Shown: one piece after another, positions 28,951 through 38,900 of the stretch | How positions within the stretch are numbered: the first letter of the stretch is position 1 | How the letters are laid out: each line of letters begins with the position of its first letter | Origin: Variovorax sp. TBS-050B | GTDB taxonomy: Bacteria > Pseudomonadota > Gammaproteobacteria > Burkholderiales > Burkholderiaceae_C | NCBI RefSeq assembly: GCF_029893635.1 | Contig: NZ_JARXYR010000002.1 | Span: 1,153,001 to 1,217,000, forward strand | Direction of reading: 5' to 3' | DNA: 64,000 nucleotides | Translations under genes and position numbers: made by a program | The notes under the pieces: model-generated | What the model saw: only the letters and a program-made list of their open reading frames with translations | Told to the model about the DNA's origin: nothing | The model's database searches: none

Positions 28951-29346
28951 TCAGGCGACGTAGCACAGAACTTCGCCGCCGACGCCGGAGGCGCGCGCCT
29001 TGCGGTCGGTCATCACGCCCTTGGGGGTCGTGACGATCGCAACGCCGAGGCCGTTCTGGACTTGCGGAATGGAAGCGCTGGCCTTGTAGACGCGCAGGCC
29101 GGGGCGGCTCACGCGCTCGATGCGCTCGATGACCGGACGGCCAGCGTAGTACTTCAGCGAGATCTCGAGCTCGCTCTTGCCGGCTTCGGTCTTGACCTGG
29201 AAGCCGTCGATGTAGCCCTCGTCCTTCAGGACCTGTGCGATCGCGATCTTCACCTTGGAAGACGGGACCGACACAGTGGACTTCGCCACCATCTGCGCGT
29301 TGCGGATACGCGTCAGCAGGTCGGCAATGGGATCACTCATGCTCAT
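28951..29346 (-). CDS. rpsH: 30S ribosomal protein S8
   Basis: 131 residues starting [20 protein letters not shown]. The C-terminal motif [20 protein letters not shown] and GGEVLCYVA is the S8 16S-rRNA-binding signature. In E. coli S8 also represses the spc operon by binding its own message near rplE. Whether that site exists here cannot be decided by eye. Confidence 0.98.
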   Translation of the reverse strand: MSMSDPIADLLTRIRNAQMVAKSTVSVPSSKVKIAIAQVLKDEGYIDGFQVKTEAGKSELEISLKYYAGRPVIERIERVSRPGLRVYKASASIPQVQNGLGVAIVTTPKGVMTDRKARASGVGGEVLCYVA

Positions 29347-29366
29347 GTTGTTTGCTCCTGCCTGGC

Positions 29367-29672
29367 TTACCAGCTGGCCTTGGTGACACCGGGGATGTCG
29401 CCGTTGAAAGCCAGTTCGCGGATCTTGGCGCGGGCCAGACCGAATTGACGGAAGGTGCCACGGGGGCGACCGGTGATTTCGCAGCGGTTGCGCTGACGCG
29501 TGGGGTTCGCGTTGCGCGGGAGCTTCTGCAGCGCCAGGCGGGCGGCAGCGCGCTCTTCGTCGCTCTTCTTCACGTCGTTGGAAGCCGCCTTCAGTTCCGC
29601 GTGCTTCGCAGCGTACTTGGCGACCAGCTTGTCACGCTTGAGTTCGCGCTGGATCAAAGATGCTTTAGCCAC
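29367..29672 (-). CDS. rpsN: 30S ribosomal protein S14 (long, zinc-free form)
   Basis: 101 residues. The long form without CxxC motifs is present; a single cysteine occurs in [15 protein letters not shown]. The C-terminal [20 protein letters not shown] is invariant. S14 sits in the head of the 30S subunit. The gap to rplE upstream is only eight bases. Confidence 0.97.
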   Translation of the reverse strand: MAKASLIQRELKRDKLVAKYAAKHAELKAASNDVKKSDEERAAARLALQKLPRNANPTRQRNRCEITGRPRGTFRQFGLARAKIRELAFNGDIPGVTKASW

Positions 29673-29680
29673 GGATCACC

Positions 29681-30220
29681 TCAGTTCTTGAACGGGAAAC
29701 GGAAACCAGCGAGAAGCGCCTTGGCTTCTTCGTCGGTCTTGGCCGTCGTCGTGATGCTGATATTGAGACCGCGCAGGGCATCGACCTTGTCGTATTCGAT
29801 CTCGGGGAAAATGATCTGTTCCTTGACGCCGATGTTGTAGTTGCCACGGCCATCGAAAGCACGACCCGAGATACCGCGGAAGTCGCGAACGCGCGGCAGC
29901 GCGACGGTCACGAAGCGGTCCAGGAATTCGTACATGTGCACGCCACGCAGCGTGACCATGCAGCCGATCGGCTGGTTCTCGCGGATCTTGAAACCGGCGA
30001 TGGCCTTCTTCGACTTGGTGACCACGGGCTTCTGGCCGGCGATCTTGGTCAGGTCGGCAACGGCGTTGTCGAGCACCTTCTTGTCGGCGACGGCTTCACC
30101 CACACCCATGTTCAGGGTGATCTTGGTGAGGCGGGGGACCTGCATCGGCGAGGTGTAGCCGAACTTCTCGGTCAGGTCCTTCGCGATCTTTTCGCGATAG
30201 TGTTGTTGGAGACGTGCCAT
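29681..30220 (-). CDS. rplE: 50S ribosomal protein L5
   Basis: 179 residues from the ATG at 30220 ([20 protein letters not shown]). L5 landmarks are [16 protein letters not shown] near residues 28-43, [23 protein letters not shown] and [20 protein letters not shown]. It binds 5S rRNA and contacts P-site tRNA. The open frame extends upstream without a start of matching similarity, so the ATG at 30220 is clear. Confidence 0.98.
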   Translation of the reverse strand: MARLQQHYREKIAKDLTEKFGYTSPMQVPRLTKITLNMGVGEAVADKKVLDNAVADLTKIAGQKPVVTKSKKAIAGFKIRENQPIGCMVTLRGVHMYEFLDRFVTVALPRVRDFRGISGRAFDGRGNYNIGVKEQIIFPEIEYDKVDALRGLNISITTTAKTDEEAKALLAGFRFPFKN

Positions 30221-30231
30221 GTGAGTACCTC

Positions 30232-30564
30232 TTAGGCGAACTTGATTTCGTCGCCGCTCGACTTGAAGACGCGTACAGCCACGCGCTTGCCGTCGGCACC
30301 CTGGGTGATCTTGATGCCCACGCGGTCGGCCTTGCCGGTCGCGGCATTGAAGATCGCCACGTTGGATTGATGAATGGGCATGGTCTTCTCGACGATGCCG
30401 CCGGTCGTGCCCTTGAGGGGGTTCGGCTTGGCGTGCTTCTTGACGACGTTCACGCCTTCGACGATCACGTGCGAATCGTCCTTGCGCAGCGTGACGGTGC
30501 CACGCTTGCCCTTGTCGCGCCCGGCCAACACGATGACCTGGTCGCCTTTGCGAATCTTGTTCAT
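30232..30564 (-). CDS. rplX: 50S ribosomal protein L24
   Basis: 110 residues. It begins [20 protein letters not shown], the KOW motif of L24, followed by [20 protein letters not shown] and a C-terminal beta domain. L24 is an assembly initiator of the 50S subunit. It follows rplN after 12 bases. Confidence 0.98.
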   Translation of the reverse strand: MNKIRKGDQVIVLAGRDKGKRGTVTLRKDDSHVIVEGVNVVKKHAKPNPLKGTTGGIVEKTMPIHQSNVAIFNAATGKADRVGIKITQGADGKRVAVRVFKSSGDEIKFA

Positions 30565-30576
30565 GGCGTTGTGTCC

Positions 30577-30945
30577 TTAGAGAACTTCGGGGGCCAGCGA
30601 CACGATCTTCATGAACTTCTCGGTGCGCAGTTCGCGCGTCACCGGTCCGAAGATGCGGGTGCCGATCGGCTCCAGCTTGGCGTTGAGCAGCACGGCGGCA
30701 TTGCCGTCGAACTTGACGAGCGAACCGTCGGCGCGACGGATGCCCTTGGCGGTGCGGACCACCACTGCGCTGTAGATCTCGCCCTTCTTGACGCGACCAC
30801 GCGGAGCGGCTTCCTTGATGCTGACCTTGATGACGTCGCCCACGCTGGCGTAACGCCGCTTGGAGCCACCGAGCACCTTGATACACAGGACGGACTTCGC
30901 GCCTGTGTTGTCGGCCACTTCGAGCCGGGATTCAGTTTGGATCAT
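30577..30945 (-). CDS. rplN: 50S ribosomal protein L14
   Basis: 122 residues from the ATG at 30945 ([20 protein letters not shown]). Conserved segments include [20 protein letters not shown] and [13 protein letters not shown]. It is the first gene of this ribosomal transcript. The S10-operon genes that often stand directly upstream (rpsQ, rpmC, rplP) are absent, and a non-ribosomal gene on the other strand starts about 215 bases away. Confidence 0.98.
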   Translation of the reverse strand: MIQTESRLEVADNTGAKSVLCIKVLGGSKRRYASVGDVIKVSIKEAAPRGRVKKGEIYSAVVVRTAKGIRRADGSLVKFDGNAAVLLNAKLEPIGTRIFGPVTRELRTEKFMKIVSLAPEVL

Positions 30946-31088
30946 TGCTAGTAGTTCCCAACTTGTACCGTTGCGCATCCAAAAGGGAGGCGCTGCGGTC
31001 AGTCTTGGGCCCGTCGTCTGCACCCCGAACCACTCGGGGCACTTCCGCTTTGGGCTGAAAGCTTCGCCTTTTTGAAGCGAAGCCCGCG

Positions 31089-31117
31089 ATTGTTGCACGC
31101 AAGCCGAGGCATGTCAA
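31089..31117 (-). promoter_or_regulatory. Sigma70 promoter of the rplN-rplQ operon
   Basis: Read on the minus strand, TTGACA (31117-31112) is followed after exactly 17 bases by AACAAT (31094-31089). The predicted start of transcription is near 31082, leaving a leader of about 137 bases before rplN. The leader contains a small CCCCGA/TCGGGG stem-loop. Confidence 0.8.
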
Positions 31118-31159
31118 CTGGCTTCTGAGCGCCCGGCGCACTGCCCCTAGACTCACCGC

Positions 31160-32347
31160 GTGTCCTTGCCCATGTTGCCGCCCGCCCCGTCCGCTGCCTC
31201 GCGGCTGCGTCGCCGCCTGCTGCTGGCGGGCGCTGCCGCCACGGCGCTGACGGGGCTGGGTGGATGCGGGAATCCGGCCCCGCCGCCGCTCGCGCCTCCG
31301 GGTCCGCCGCGGCTGCGCCGGCTGGCGGAGGCGGCGTGGCCGCACCGGCTCGCGATCGGCGGCACGACCGCGGGCGGGCTCTCCGGCATCGACTACGACG
31401 CATCGACAAGTGAGTACCTGCTGCTGTCCGATGACCGATCGGACATCGACCCGGCCCGGTTCTACACCGCCCACTGGCCGGCGCCGTGGGCGGTGCCGCC
31501 CGCGGCCGCCGATGTGGTGCCGCTGCAACGCCCGGGCGGCGGACGCTGGCCGGACCGACGGTATGCCGAAGCCGGCGTGCCGGTGGTCGATCCCGAATCC
31601 CTGCGCCTGCGCCCGGGCACCGGCACCCTGCTGTGGACCGGCGAGGGCGACCTGTCGCGCGGCTTCGGCCCGGCGCTGTACGAGTCGGGGCGCGACGGCC
31701 GGCTGCTGCGCGAATTCACGCTGCCGGCGATGTTCCGACCGGACCCGGCGCAGCGCCGCGGTCCGCGCGACAACCTGGGCCTCGAGGGCCTCGCCCTCAC
31801 GCCCGACGGCCGCCATGCCTGGCTGGCGATGGAGAACGCGCTGATCCAGGATGGCCCCGTGCCCACCACGCGCGCCGCGGGCGGCCCCTGCCGCCTGACC
31901 CGGATCGCGCTCGACGGCGGCCGCGCCACGTGCCAGATCGCCTACCTGCCCGATGCGATCCCGCTGCGGCCGATCGTGCCCGGCAGCCATGCGGACAACG
32001 GGGTGAGCGAGATCCTGATGCTCGATGCCGACCGGATGCTGGTGCTCGAACGCGCCTACGCCACCGGCGCCGGCAACGCGCTGCGCCTCTACGAGATCGA
32101 CACGCGCGAAGCCGGCGACGTGCTGGACATCGATGCGCTCGCCGCCGGCAACCACCGCCCGGCCGCGAAAACGCTGGTCGCCGACTTCGCCGCGCTCGGC
32201 CTTTCGCGCCTCGACAACATCGAAGGCATGTGCTGGGGCCCGCCGCTGCCGGGCGGCGCGCGCCTGCTGGTGGTCGTGAGCGACGACAATTTCAATCCGC
32301 TGCAGACCACCCGGTTCGCGGCCTTCGAATTCACCGACCGACCATGA
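31160..32347 (+). CDS. Esterase-like activity of phytase family lipoprotein
   Basis: 395 residues with a GTG start. The N-terminus has an arginine-rich start (RLRRRLL), a hydrophobic core and an LGGC lipobox near residue 36, so it is probably an exported lipoprotein. The mature part shows the phytase-like propeller pattern (PF13449 type): [25 protein letters not shown] and [14 protein letters not shown]. The true substrate of these proteins is unknown. The stop overlaps proC by four bases. Confidence 0.82.
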   Translation: MSLPMLPPAPSAASRLRRRLLLAGAAATALTGLGGCGNPAPPPLAPPGPPRLRRLAEAAWPHRLAIGGTTAGGLSGIDYDASTSEYLLLSDDRSDIDPARFYTAHWPAPWAVPPAAADVVPLQRPGGGRWPDRRYAEAGVPVVDPESLRLRPGTGTLLWTGEGDLSRGFGPALYESGRDGRLLREFTLPAMFRPDPAQRRGPRDNLGLEGLALTPDGRHAWLAMENALIQDGPVPTTRAAGGPCRLTRIALDGGRATCQIAYLPDAIPLRPIVPGSHADNGVSEILMLDADRMLVLERAYATGAGNALRLYEIDTREAGDVLDIDALAAGNHRPAAKTLVADFAALGLSRLDNIEGMCWGPPLPGGARLLVVVSDDNFNPLQTTRFAAFEFTDRP

Positions 32348-33201
32348 CCATCGCCGCCACCTTTCTTCCGCGCACCGCGCCCTCGCCCCTTCCTCCGATC
32401 GCCTTCGTCGGCGGCGGCAACATGGCCAGCGCCATCATCGGCGGGCTGATCCAGCAAGGCACGCCGGCCGGCACCTTCGAGGTGGTCGAGCCTTTCGAGG
32501 AAGCGCGCGCGAAGCTCGCGAAATCCTTCGGCATCTCGGCGCGGGCCGAAGCCGGCGAGGCGCTGTCGCGCTGCGCGGTGGTCGTGTGGGCGGTCAAGCC
32601 GCAGACCTTCGCGGAGGCCGCCCGCGCGATGCGCCCCTTCGCCGCCAGCGCGCTGCACCTGAGCGTCGCGGCCGGCATTCCGTCGGACAGCATCGCGCGC
32701 TGGCTCGGCAGCGAGCGCGTGGTCCGCGCCATGCCGAACACGCCGGCGCTCGTCGGCCAGGGCATGACCGGGCTCTATGCGCGCGACGGCGTGGAAGCGG
32801 CCGACCGGGCGCTGGTGGCGCAATTGCTCGCGCCGACCGGCGAGCTGCTGTGGGTAGACCACGAAAGCGCGCTCGATGCGGTCACCGCCATGTCGGGCTC
32901 GGGGCCGGCCTACGTGTTCTATTTCATCGAGGCGATGGCCGAGGCCGGCGTCGACATGGGCCTGTCGCCCGAGCAGGCGCTGCGGCTCGCGATCGGCACC
33001 TTCACCGGCGCATCGGCCCTGGCGCACAGCGCGACCGAGCCCCCGCAGGTGCTGCGCGAGCGCGTGACTTCGAAGGGCGGGACGACCTACGCGGCCCTCT
33101 GTGCGCTCGAGGCGGCCGACGTGAAGGCGAAGTTCAAGGAGGCCATCCGCGCGGCGCAGAAGCGCGCGGGCGAGCTCGGCGAGGAGTTCGGCAAGACCTA
33201 G
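32344..33201 (+). CDS. proC: Pyrroline-5-carboxylate reductase
   Basis: 285 residues. The NADPH-binding glycine motif [15 protein letters not shown] lies near residues 20-34. [36 protein letters not shown] and the C-terminal [12 protein letters not shown] belong to the ProC family. It performs the last step of proline synthesis. It starts at an ATGA overlap with the lipoprotein gene and ends 20 bases from the convergent ubiA. Confidence 0.96.
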   Translation: MTIAATFLPRTAPSPLPPIAFVGGGNMASAIIGGLIQQGTPAGTFEVVEPFEEARAKLAKSFGISARAEAGEALSRCAVVVWAVKPQTFAEAARAMRPFAASALHLSVAAGIPSDSIARWLGSERVVRAMPNTPALVGQGMTGLYARDGVEAADRALVAQLLAPTGELLWVDHESALDAVTAMSGSGPAYVFYFIEAMAEAGVDMGLSPEQALRLAIGTFTGASALAHSATEPPQVLRERVTSKGGTTYAALCALEAADVKAKFKEAIRAAQKRAGELGEEFGKT

Positions 33202-33221
33202 AAGAACGCTGCGCCGGCCGT

Positions 33222-34083
33222 TCAACGCAGCGCGTAGGCCGCCGCGATGCCGGCGAAGACGGCAAAGCCCAGCCAGTGGTTGAGCCGGAAGGCCTTGAAG
33301 CAGCCCTCGCGCGTGCGGTCGCGGATCAGCCGCCAGTGCCAGACGGCCTGCGCCGCGGCGATGCCGATGGCCGCGAAGAAGACCGCACCGAGGTCCCGGC
33401 TCGCGCCGGCCCAGCCCCAGACGATCAGGAAGACGGCGTAGCTCGCCATGACCGCGGCGACATCGAAGCGGCCGAAAGTGATGGCCGAGGTCTTCATGCC
33501 GATCTTTGAGGTCGTCGTCGCGGTCGACCATCGCGTACTCGGTGTCGTAGGCCAGCACCCAGAACAGGTTGCCCGCGAGCAGCCACCCTGCGAAGGCGGG
33601 CACCGTCGCCTGCACCGCGGCGAAGGCCATCGGAATGCCGAAGCTGAACGCGATGCCGAGCACCGCCTGCGGGATCGACACGAAGCGCTTCGCGAACGGA
33701 TAGACGAGCGTGACCGCGAGCGCCGCGAACGACCAGTACACCGTGACGCGGTTGGTCGTGAGCACCAGCGCGAAGGCCGCGAGCGCGAGCACCGCGCCGA
33801 GCAGCAGCGCCTCCTGCACCGACACCGCGCCGCTGGTCACGGGCCGCTGGGCGGTGCGCTTCACATGGCGGTCGAAGTCGCGGTCGGCCACGTCGTTGAC
33901 GCAGCAGCCCGCGCTGCGCATCAGGATCGTGCCGAGCACGAAGACCGCGAGCAGGTGCCAGCCGGGCCAGCCGTCGGCCGCGAACCAGAGCGCGCCGAGC
34001 GTGGGCCACAGCAGCAGCAGCCAGCCCGCGGGGCGGTTCCAGCGGATCAGATCGAGATAGAGCGCGAAACGACGGGCGAGCAT
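33222..34083 (-). pseudogene. ubiA: 4-hydroxybenzoate octaprenyltransferase, interrupted by a one-base insertion
   Basis: The product prenylates 4-hydroxybenzoate in ubiquinone synthesis at the inner membrane. Both Asp-rich motifs are visible: NDVADRDFD and [13 protein letters not shown]. Directly after the second one the reading frame shifts: the family continues as [12 protein letters not shown], and that sequence is encoded in the next frame (33497-33222). Removing one base from the triplet run at 33505-33507 restores 286 continuous codons. The start is placed at the ATG at 34083 ([20 protein letters not shown]) because the earlier ATG at 34116 lies in the dps terminator stem. A sequencing error is more likely than real loss of an important gene. 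Confidence 0.88.
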
Positions 34084-34099
34084 TCGGCGGGCAGCGGGC

Positions 34100-34127
34100 A
34101 AAAAAAGAGCGGCCATTGTGCCGCTCT
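34100..34127 (-). terminator. Rho-independent terminator of dps
   Basis: On the minus strand AGAGCGGC-ACAATG-GCCGCTCT forms a perfect eight-base stem, followed by seven T (34106-34100). It lies 20 bases behind the dps stop and overlaps the first codons of the longest possible ubiA frame. Confidence 0.9.
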
Positions 34128-34146
34128 CGGGGGAAGGGCCGGCCGC

Positions 34147-34710
34147 TCAGTCTTCGAGCAGCGAGCGCAGCATCCAGGCCGTCTGGTCGTGCACCGTGCA
34201 GCGCGCGGTCAGCATGTCGGCCGTGGGATCGTCGCCGGCCTCCTCGGCCACGGGGATGAACTCGCGCGCGATGCGCGACACGGTCTCGTGGCCCTTGACG
34301 AGGATGCGCACCATCTCCATCGCCTTGGGCGGCTGCTGCGGCACGTCGGGCACGGTCGCGATCTTGCTGAACTCGGCGTAGGAGCCGGGGGCGTAGTGGC
34401 CCAGTGCGCGGATGCGCTCGGCGATCACGTCGGTGGCGCCCCAGAGCTCGGTGTACTGCTGCATGAACATCGCATGCAGCGAGTTGAAGTGCGGGCCTGT
34501 CACGTTCCAGTGGAAGTTGTGGGTCGTGAGGTAGAGCGTGTAGGTGTCGGCCAGCACGCGGCTCAGGCCCTCGGCGATCGCGGCGCGGTCCTGGCGCTCG
34601 ATGCCGATGTTGATGATCGGCGCATTGCGGCTGCCGGACTCCTGCGCCACTTGCGCGTCGCCCTTCTTGGGCACCTTGCCGGACGAGGTCTTCTTCGATG
34701 CTTTGGCCAT
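34147..34710 (-). CDS. dps: Dps family DNA-binding ferritin-like protein
   Basis: 187 residues. A lysine-rich N-terminal tail (MAKASKKTSSGKVPKKG) suited to DNA binding precedes the four-helix ferritin domain. The ferroxidase-site segment LYLTTHNFHWNVTGPHFNSLHAMF and DVIAERIRALG are visible. It stores iron and consumes H2O2 while coating DNA in stress. oxyR lies just upstream on the same strand with its own gap, and a candidate OxyR site precedes dps. Confidence 0.93.
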   Translation of the reverse strand: MAKASKKTSSGKVPKKGDAQVAQESGSRNAPIINIGIERQDRAAIAEGLSRVLADTYTLYLTTHNFHWNVTGPHFNSLHAMFMQQYTELWGATDVIAERIRALGHYAPGSYAEFSKIATVPDVPQQPPKAMEMVRILVKGHETVSRIAREFIPVAEEAGDDPTADMLTARCTVHDQTAWMLRSLLED

Positions 34711-34753
34711 GGCGTGAGCTCTTTCTTCAGGTCTGCTTGAGGAACACGGGTCG

Positions 34754-34796
34754 ATTCTGAAAGCCGGCAGGCGGCTTCGCAACAGCCGCACTCTAT
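34754..34796 (-). promoter_or_regulatory. dps promoter with candidate OxyR half-site
   Basis: On the minus strand TTGCGA (34782-34777) and CAGAAT (34759-34754) are 17 bases apart. Directly upstream, ATAG-N7-CTGT (34796-34782) resembles half of the OxyR motif (ATAG-N7-CTAT) and touches the -35 box, where OxyR usually contacts polymerase. The second half-site is poorly conserved. Confidence 0.45.
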
Positions 34797-34850
34797 CTCA
34801 GCGATGAACGATTCCGAATGGCGCGGCCGTAGGCGAAGTTCGCCTTCTTT

Positions 34851-35816
34851 CTAAGACAGCCGTTTGACACCCGGCAGCTCGCAGGCATAGATGGCGTTGC
34901 GCAATGCCGCGATCGCCTCGTAGCGCGTGAAGGTGCGCCGCCATGCGAGCACCACGCGCCGCGTCGGCGGATCGCGGTCGTGCGCATCGCGCACCGGCAG
35001 GTAGCGCACCATCTGCTCGCTCTCCTTGCGGCCCTTGGCCTTGGGCTTGAGCGCGTCGGCCGGCACCGACAGGCGCGGCACCAGCGTCACGCCCATGCCC
35101 GAGGCCACCATGTGCTTGATCGTCTCGAGCGACGAGCCCTCGAAGCTCTTGCGGATGCCCTCGGCATTGCTCGAGAAGCGCGCGAACTCGGGGCAGACCT
35201 CGAGCACGTGGTCGCGAAAGCAGTGGCCGGTGCCGAGCAGCAGCATGGTCTCGTTCTGCAGCTCGTCGGAAGTCACCGACTCGCGGTCGGCGAACTTGTG
35301 CTTCGCGGGCAGCGCCGCCATGAAGGGTTCGTCGTAGAGCGGCGCCATCGCGAGGCCGGTGTCGGGGAAGGGCTCGGCCATGATCGCGCAGTCGATCTCG
35401 CCCGCGCGCAGCATCTCGAGCAGCTTGGCGGTGAAGTTCTCCTGCAGCACCAGCGGCATCTGCGGCGTGCGCGCGATCACCTGGCGCACGAGGTCGGGCA
35501 GCAGGTAGGGGCCGATGGTGTAGATCACGCCGAGGTTCAGCGGCCCGGCCAGCGGGTCCTTGCCGCGCTTGGCGATCTCCTTGATGCTCGCGGCCTGGTC
35601 GAGCACGCTCTGCGCCTGCTGCACGATCTGCTCGCCCAGCGGCGTGACCGTGACCTCGCCGGCGCTGCGCTCGAAGAGCTTGACCTCGAGTTCGTCCTCG
35701 AGCTTCTTGATGGCCACGGAGAGCGTCGGCTGGGAGACGTAACAGGCTTCGGCCGCCTTGCCGAAATGCCGCTCCCGGGCCACCGCAACGATGTATTTGA
35801 GTTCGGTCAGAGTCAT
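34851..35816 (-). CDS. oxyR: Hydrogen-peroxide-sensing LysR regulator OxyR
   Basis: 321 residues from the ATG at 35816 (MTLTELKYIVAVARERHFGK); an ATG four codons earlier is less family-like. The HTH spans about residues 18-40. The redox pair C199 and C208 in GHCFRDHVLEVC has the same numbering as E. coli OxyR, so disulphide activation by H2O2 is expected. The probable nearest target is dps, 140 bases downstream. Confidence 0.94.
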   Translation of the reverse strand: MTLTELKYIVAVARERHFGKAAEACYVSQPTLSVAIKKLEDELEVKLFERSAGEVTVTPLGEQIVQQAQSVLDQAASIKEIAKRGKDPLAGPLNLGVIYTIGPYLLPDLVRQVIARTPQMPLVLQENFTAKLLEMLRAGEIDCAIMAEPFPDTGLAMAPLYDEPFMAALPAKHKFADRESVTSDELQNETMLLLGTGHCFRDHVLEVCPEFARFSSNAEGIRKSFEGSSLETIKHMVASGMGVTLVPRLSVPADALKPKAKGRKESEQMVRYLPVRDAHDRDPPTRRVVLAWRRTFTRYEAIAALRNAIYACELPGVKRLS

Positions 35817-35940
35817 AGCTTGCGTCAATTATGCGCAAGCGACCGTGACGCCGCCCGGGCAGGGCTTTGGAGCTCATCCTTCGAGCACACGCGCGCGACG
35901 GACCAGCTGCGGCCAGCCGGTCCGTTCCGTGCTCAGCCCT

Positions 35941-38900
35941 TCACCACTTCATCCGCACGCCGACCGAGCCGTTGATCGAACTCCTGACCTTGGCGTCGCC
36001 CCCGCTCGCCCAGAGCTTGCCGATTTCGCCGTAGAGGCTGGTCGACTGGCCCAGCGCGAGCGTGAAGCCGCCCGCGAGCTCGGTGCTCGTGCCGCCCGTC
36101 GGCGCCGCGATGCCTGTGGTGGTCGCGCCGTTCACGAAGCGTGTGATGTCCGCGCCGCTTGATGTCCGGTAGACGTTGACGCGGCCGTACGGCTGCAGCG
36201 TGCCGACGCCCGTGGCGATCTCGCCCTTGACCCGCACGCCCGCGCGGGCGATCCAGCCGCTGTCGGCCTGCGGCTGGACCACTGCGCCGACGATGGCGGC
36301 GTTGTTCAGGTCCATGTGCTGGTGGATCAGCTGCAGCTGCGGCTCGATGCGCCAGCCGCTGCCGCCCAGCGCGAAGGACTGCCCCACCTCGATGGAGCCC
36401 AGCAGGCTGTTGCCCTTGCCGCTCACGCCCAGGCTCGCGAGGGGCTCGACCGTGTAGCGATGGCGGCCCGACTGCACCACGACATCGGCGTAGAAACCGC
36501 TGTCGCCGGTGTAGGTGCCGTAGAGGCCCAGGTACTGGCTGCGCAGGTCGTTGCGGCCCACGGCCAGGTTCGCGAGGCCGCTGGCGAAGCCCCGCACGCT
36601 GGCGTCGCCATCGAGCTGGCCGACGTAGAGGCCCGCGCGCCAGTTGGGCGTGGCCAGCAGGTCGGTGCCGGCCTGGAAGCCGGTGAGGCGGCCCTTGCTG
36701 GCGGGCGATACCGCGCCGCCTTGCTGGATGTCGACGTCGGTGGACAGAACGCGGCCCCAGGCGCGGCGATCGGAGCCGGTCGGGGCGGTCGCGGTGCCCT
36801 TCACGTCGTCGTCGCCCACGCGCTTGCGCAGGTCGCCCAGCATCGCGAGGCTGCCCTGGCGCAGCTGGCCGGGGAGCGCGGAGTAAAGCGAGGCTTCGGC
36901 GCGGTAGGTGATCACCGGCGCGGGAGCCGCGGGTGATGCGATCGTGTTCGACCGCAGGTACCAGTTCTCGCCGGCACCGTTCGCGTCGGCCGCGTAGAGG
37001 CGGTATTCGTAGGCGCCGGCATCCACGTGGCCGTTGGCCAGGCTGAACGCGTCCCTGGTGGTCTGGGCCGTGGTGGTGGCACCGTTGCTCGCGGTGACCA
37101 CCTCGATGCCGTTGCCGCTGGTGAGCGCCCCCAGGCCGCCGAGGTTGGCGATCTGCACCGTGGTCCGGCCACTTGCGGATGCCGTGGCGCCGTCGAGCAC
37201 CAGGCGGTCGGACGGTCCCGTGCCGTTGAGCACGGTGCCGAGCCTGAGCACGCCGTTGTTGCCGACGTACGCGCCCGTGACCGTGAGCGTGGTGCCGGCG
37301 GTGGCGCCCGGGAGCGAGACGGTGCCGCCGTTGGCCAGCGAGGCCACTGTCTGGCTGAAGCCTGCGAGGTCCAGCGTGGCGCCCGGGGCCACGCTGTGGG
37401 CGGAGGCCGCGCTGAAGGTGTTGGCGGCGCCCGCCCTGAGCGTGCCCTGCGCGACGTTGGTGGCGCCGGTGTAGCTGTTGGCGCCGGACAGCGTCAGCGT
37501 GCCCGCGCCTTCCTTCGTGATGAAGCCGCCGCCGCTGATCGCGCCGCTCAGGGTCGCGTTGAAGGCGCCGGTGTCGATGACCGGATCGGTGGTGCCCGTG
37601 AGCTGGATCGCGTTGGCGATGGTGAGGCCGTCGGCGCTGAATCCCAGCGTGGTGCCGTCGTCCATCGCGAGCGCGCCGGTGCCGAGCGCCTGGCTGTGGC
37701 CGAGGTTGAGCCGGCCCTGCTTGAGCGCGGTGCCGCCCGTGTAGGTGTTCGCGCCGGAGAGCGTGAGCGTGCCCGTGCCCACCTTCACCAGCGAGCCGCC
37801 GGTGCCCGAAATCACGCCCGAGACTTCGGTGTCGCCGTTGAGTCCGCCCGTGGTCAGCGTCTTGGCGCCGAGGATCACATCCCCCGCGCCGGACAGCGAG
37901 CCGATGGAGATTCCGGCCGCCGTCAGCGAAAGGATGCGCAGGCGTCCGCCCGCGTTGTTGACCACGGTGGCCTGGTCGGCGGTCGCGTGGTCGAAGATGT
38001 CGATCAGGCCGCCGCGGTTCTCGATCACGGCGTTGCCGGCGGAGGCGTTGTCCCTGAACTCGACCGACGCATCCCTGTTCATCACGAGGCGGGCATTCCC
38101 CGCCGAGCTGCTGCCGCCGAACTGCACGAAGCCGGCGTTGTCCGTCGGCAGGGGGCCGCGCTCGGCGGCAGTGATCGTCAATCCGCCCGCGTCGGCATTG
38201 CCGCCGAAAAGCAGCGAGGCGTTGCCGGCCACCGACACCGGCCCGGTGCCGAGCGCGCCCGTCGCCAGCGCCTGCAGGCTGCCCGCTGCCACCGAGGTGC
38301 CGCCCGTGTACGAATTGGCCGCGCCCAGCACCAGCGTGCCTTGGCCGGTCTTCAGGAGCGCTCCGCCGCCCGAGACTTCGCCGTTCAGCGTCAGCGTGCG
38401 GACCGGGTTCACATCGAAGGTGCCGCCTCCCGGGCCCAGCGCGACCGCGCGGGTGGCGGTGGTGTCGCCGGTGACGTTCAGCGCGCCGCCGTCGAGCGTG
38501 AGCCCACTGCTGGAGTTGCCGAGCGCGCGATCGTCCGCGATGGAGAGCGCGCCGCCGCGCACGAACCAGGGCGTCAGGCCGGTGTTGATGCCGGTCAGCG
38601 TCCAGGTGCTGGCACCGGTCTTTTCGTAGCGCGCGAAACCGCTGTAGGTGCTGGCGTCGAGCGAAGTGGTCCCGTTGGTCGTGTCGCCCGCCAGCGCCAG
38701 CACGTTGCCGGTGCCGGAAACCACCCTCAGCAGGCCGGTGATCGAGGAGCCGGCACGCAGTTCGAGCCGGTTGTCGTTGCCGGTGATCCGTACCGCGTCG
38801 CCGCGTGTGGCACCGTCGCCGCCCATGCCGGCCGTCAGCGTCCCGGTGTTGACGATGGTGTTCGAGTCGCCCCGAACGCGCAGCGCCGCACCACCCACGC

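Noticed and set aside
33480..33515. Programmed frameshift in ubiA
   Set aside because: No slippery heptamer, no stop codon at the shift and no known frameshifting in this family; a sequence error explains it better.
35897..35925. Rho-independent terminator for the autotransporter
   Set aside because: A ten-base stem with one mismatch is present, but no T-tract follows, so it was not listed as a terminator.
37400..38700. Repeated segments in the autotransporter as a CRISPR-like or satellite array
   Set aside because: They are in-frame, degenerate protein repeats (TLTLSGANTYTG type), not regular DNA repeats with spacers.
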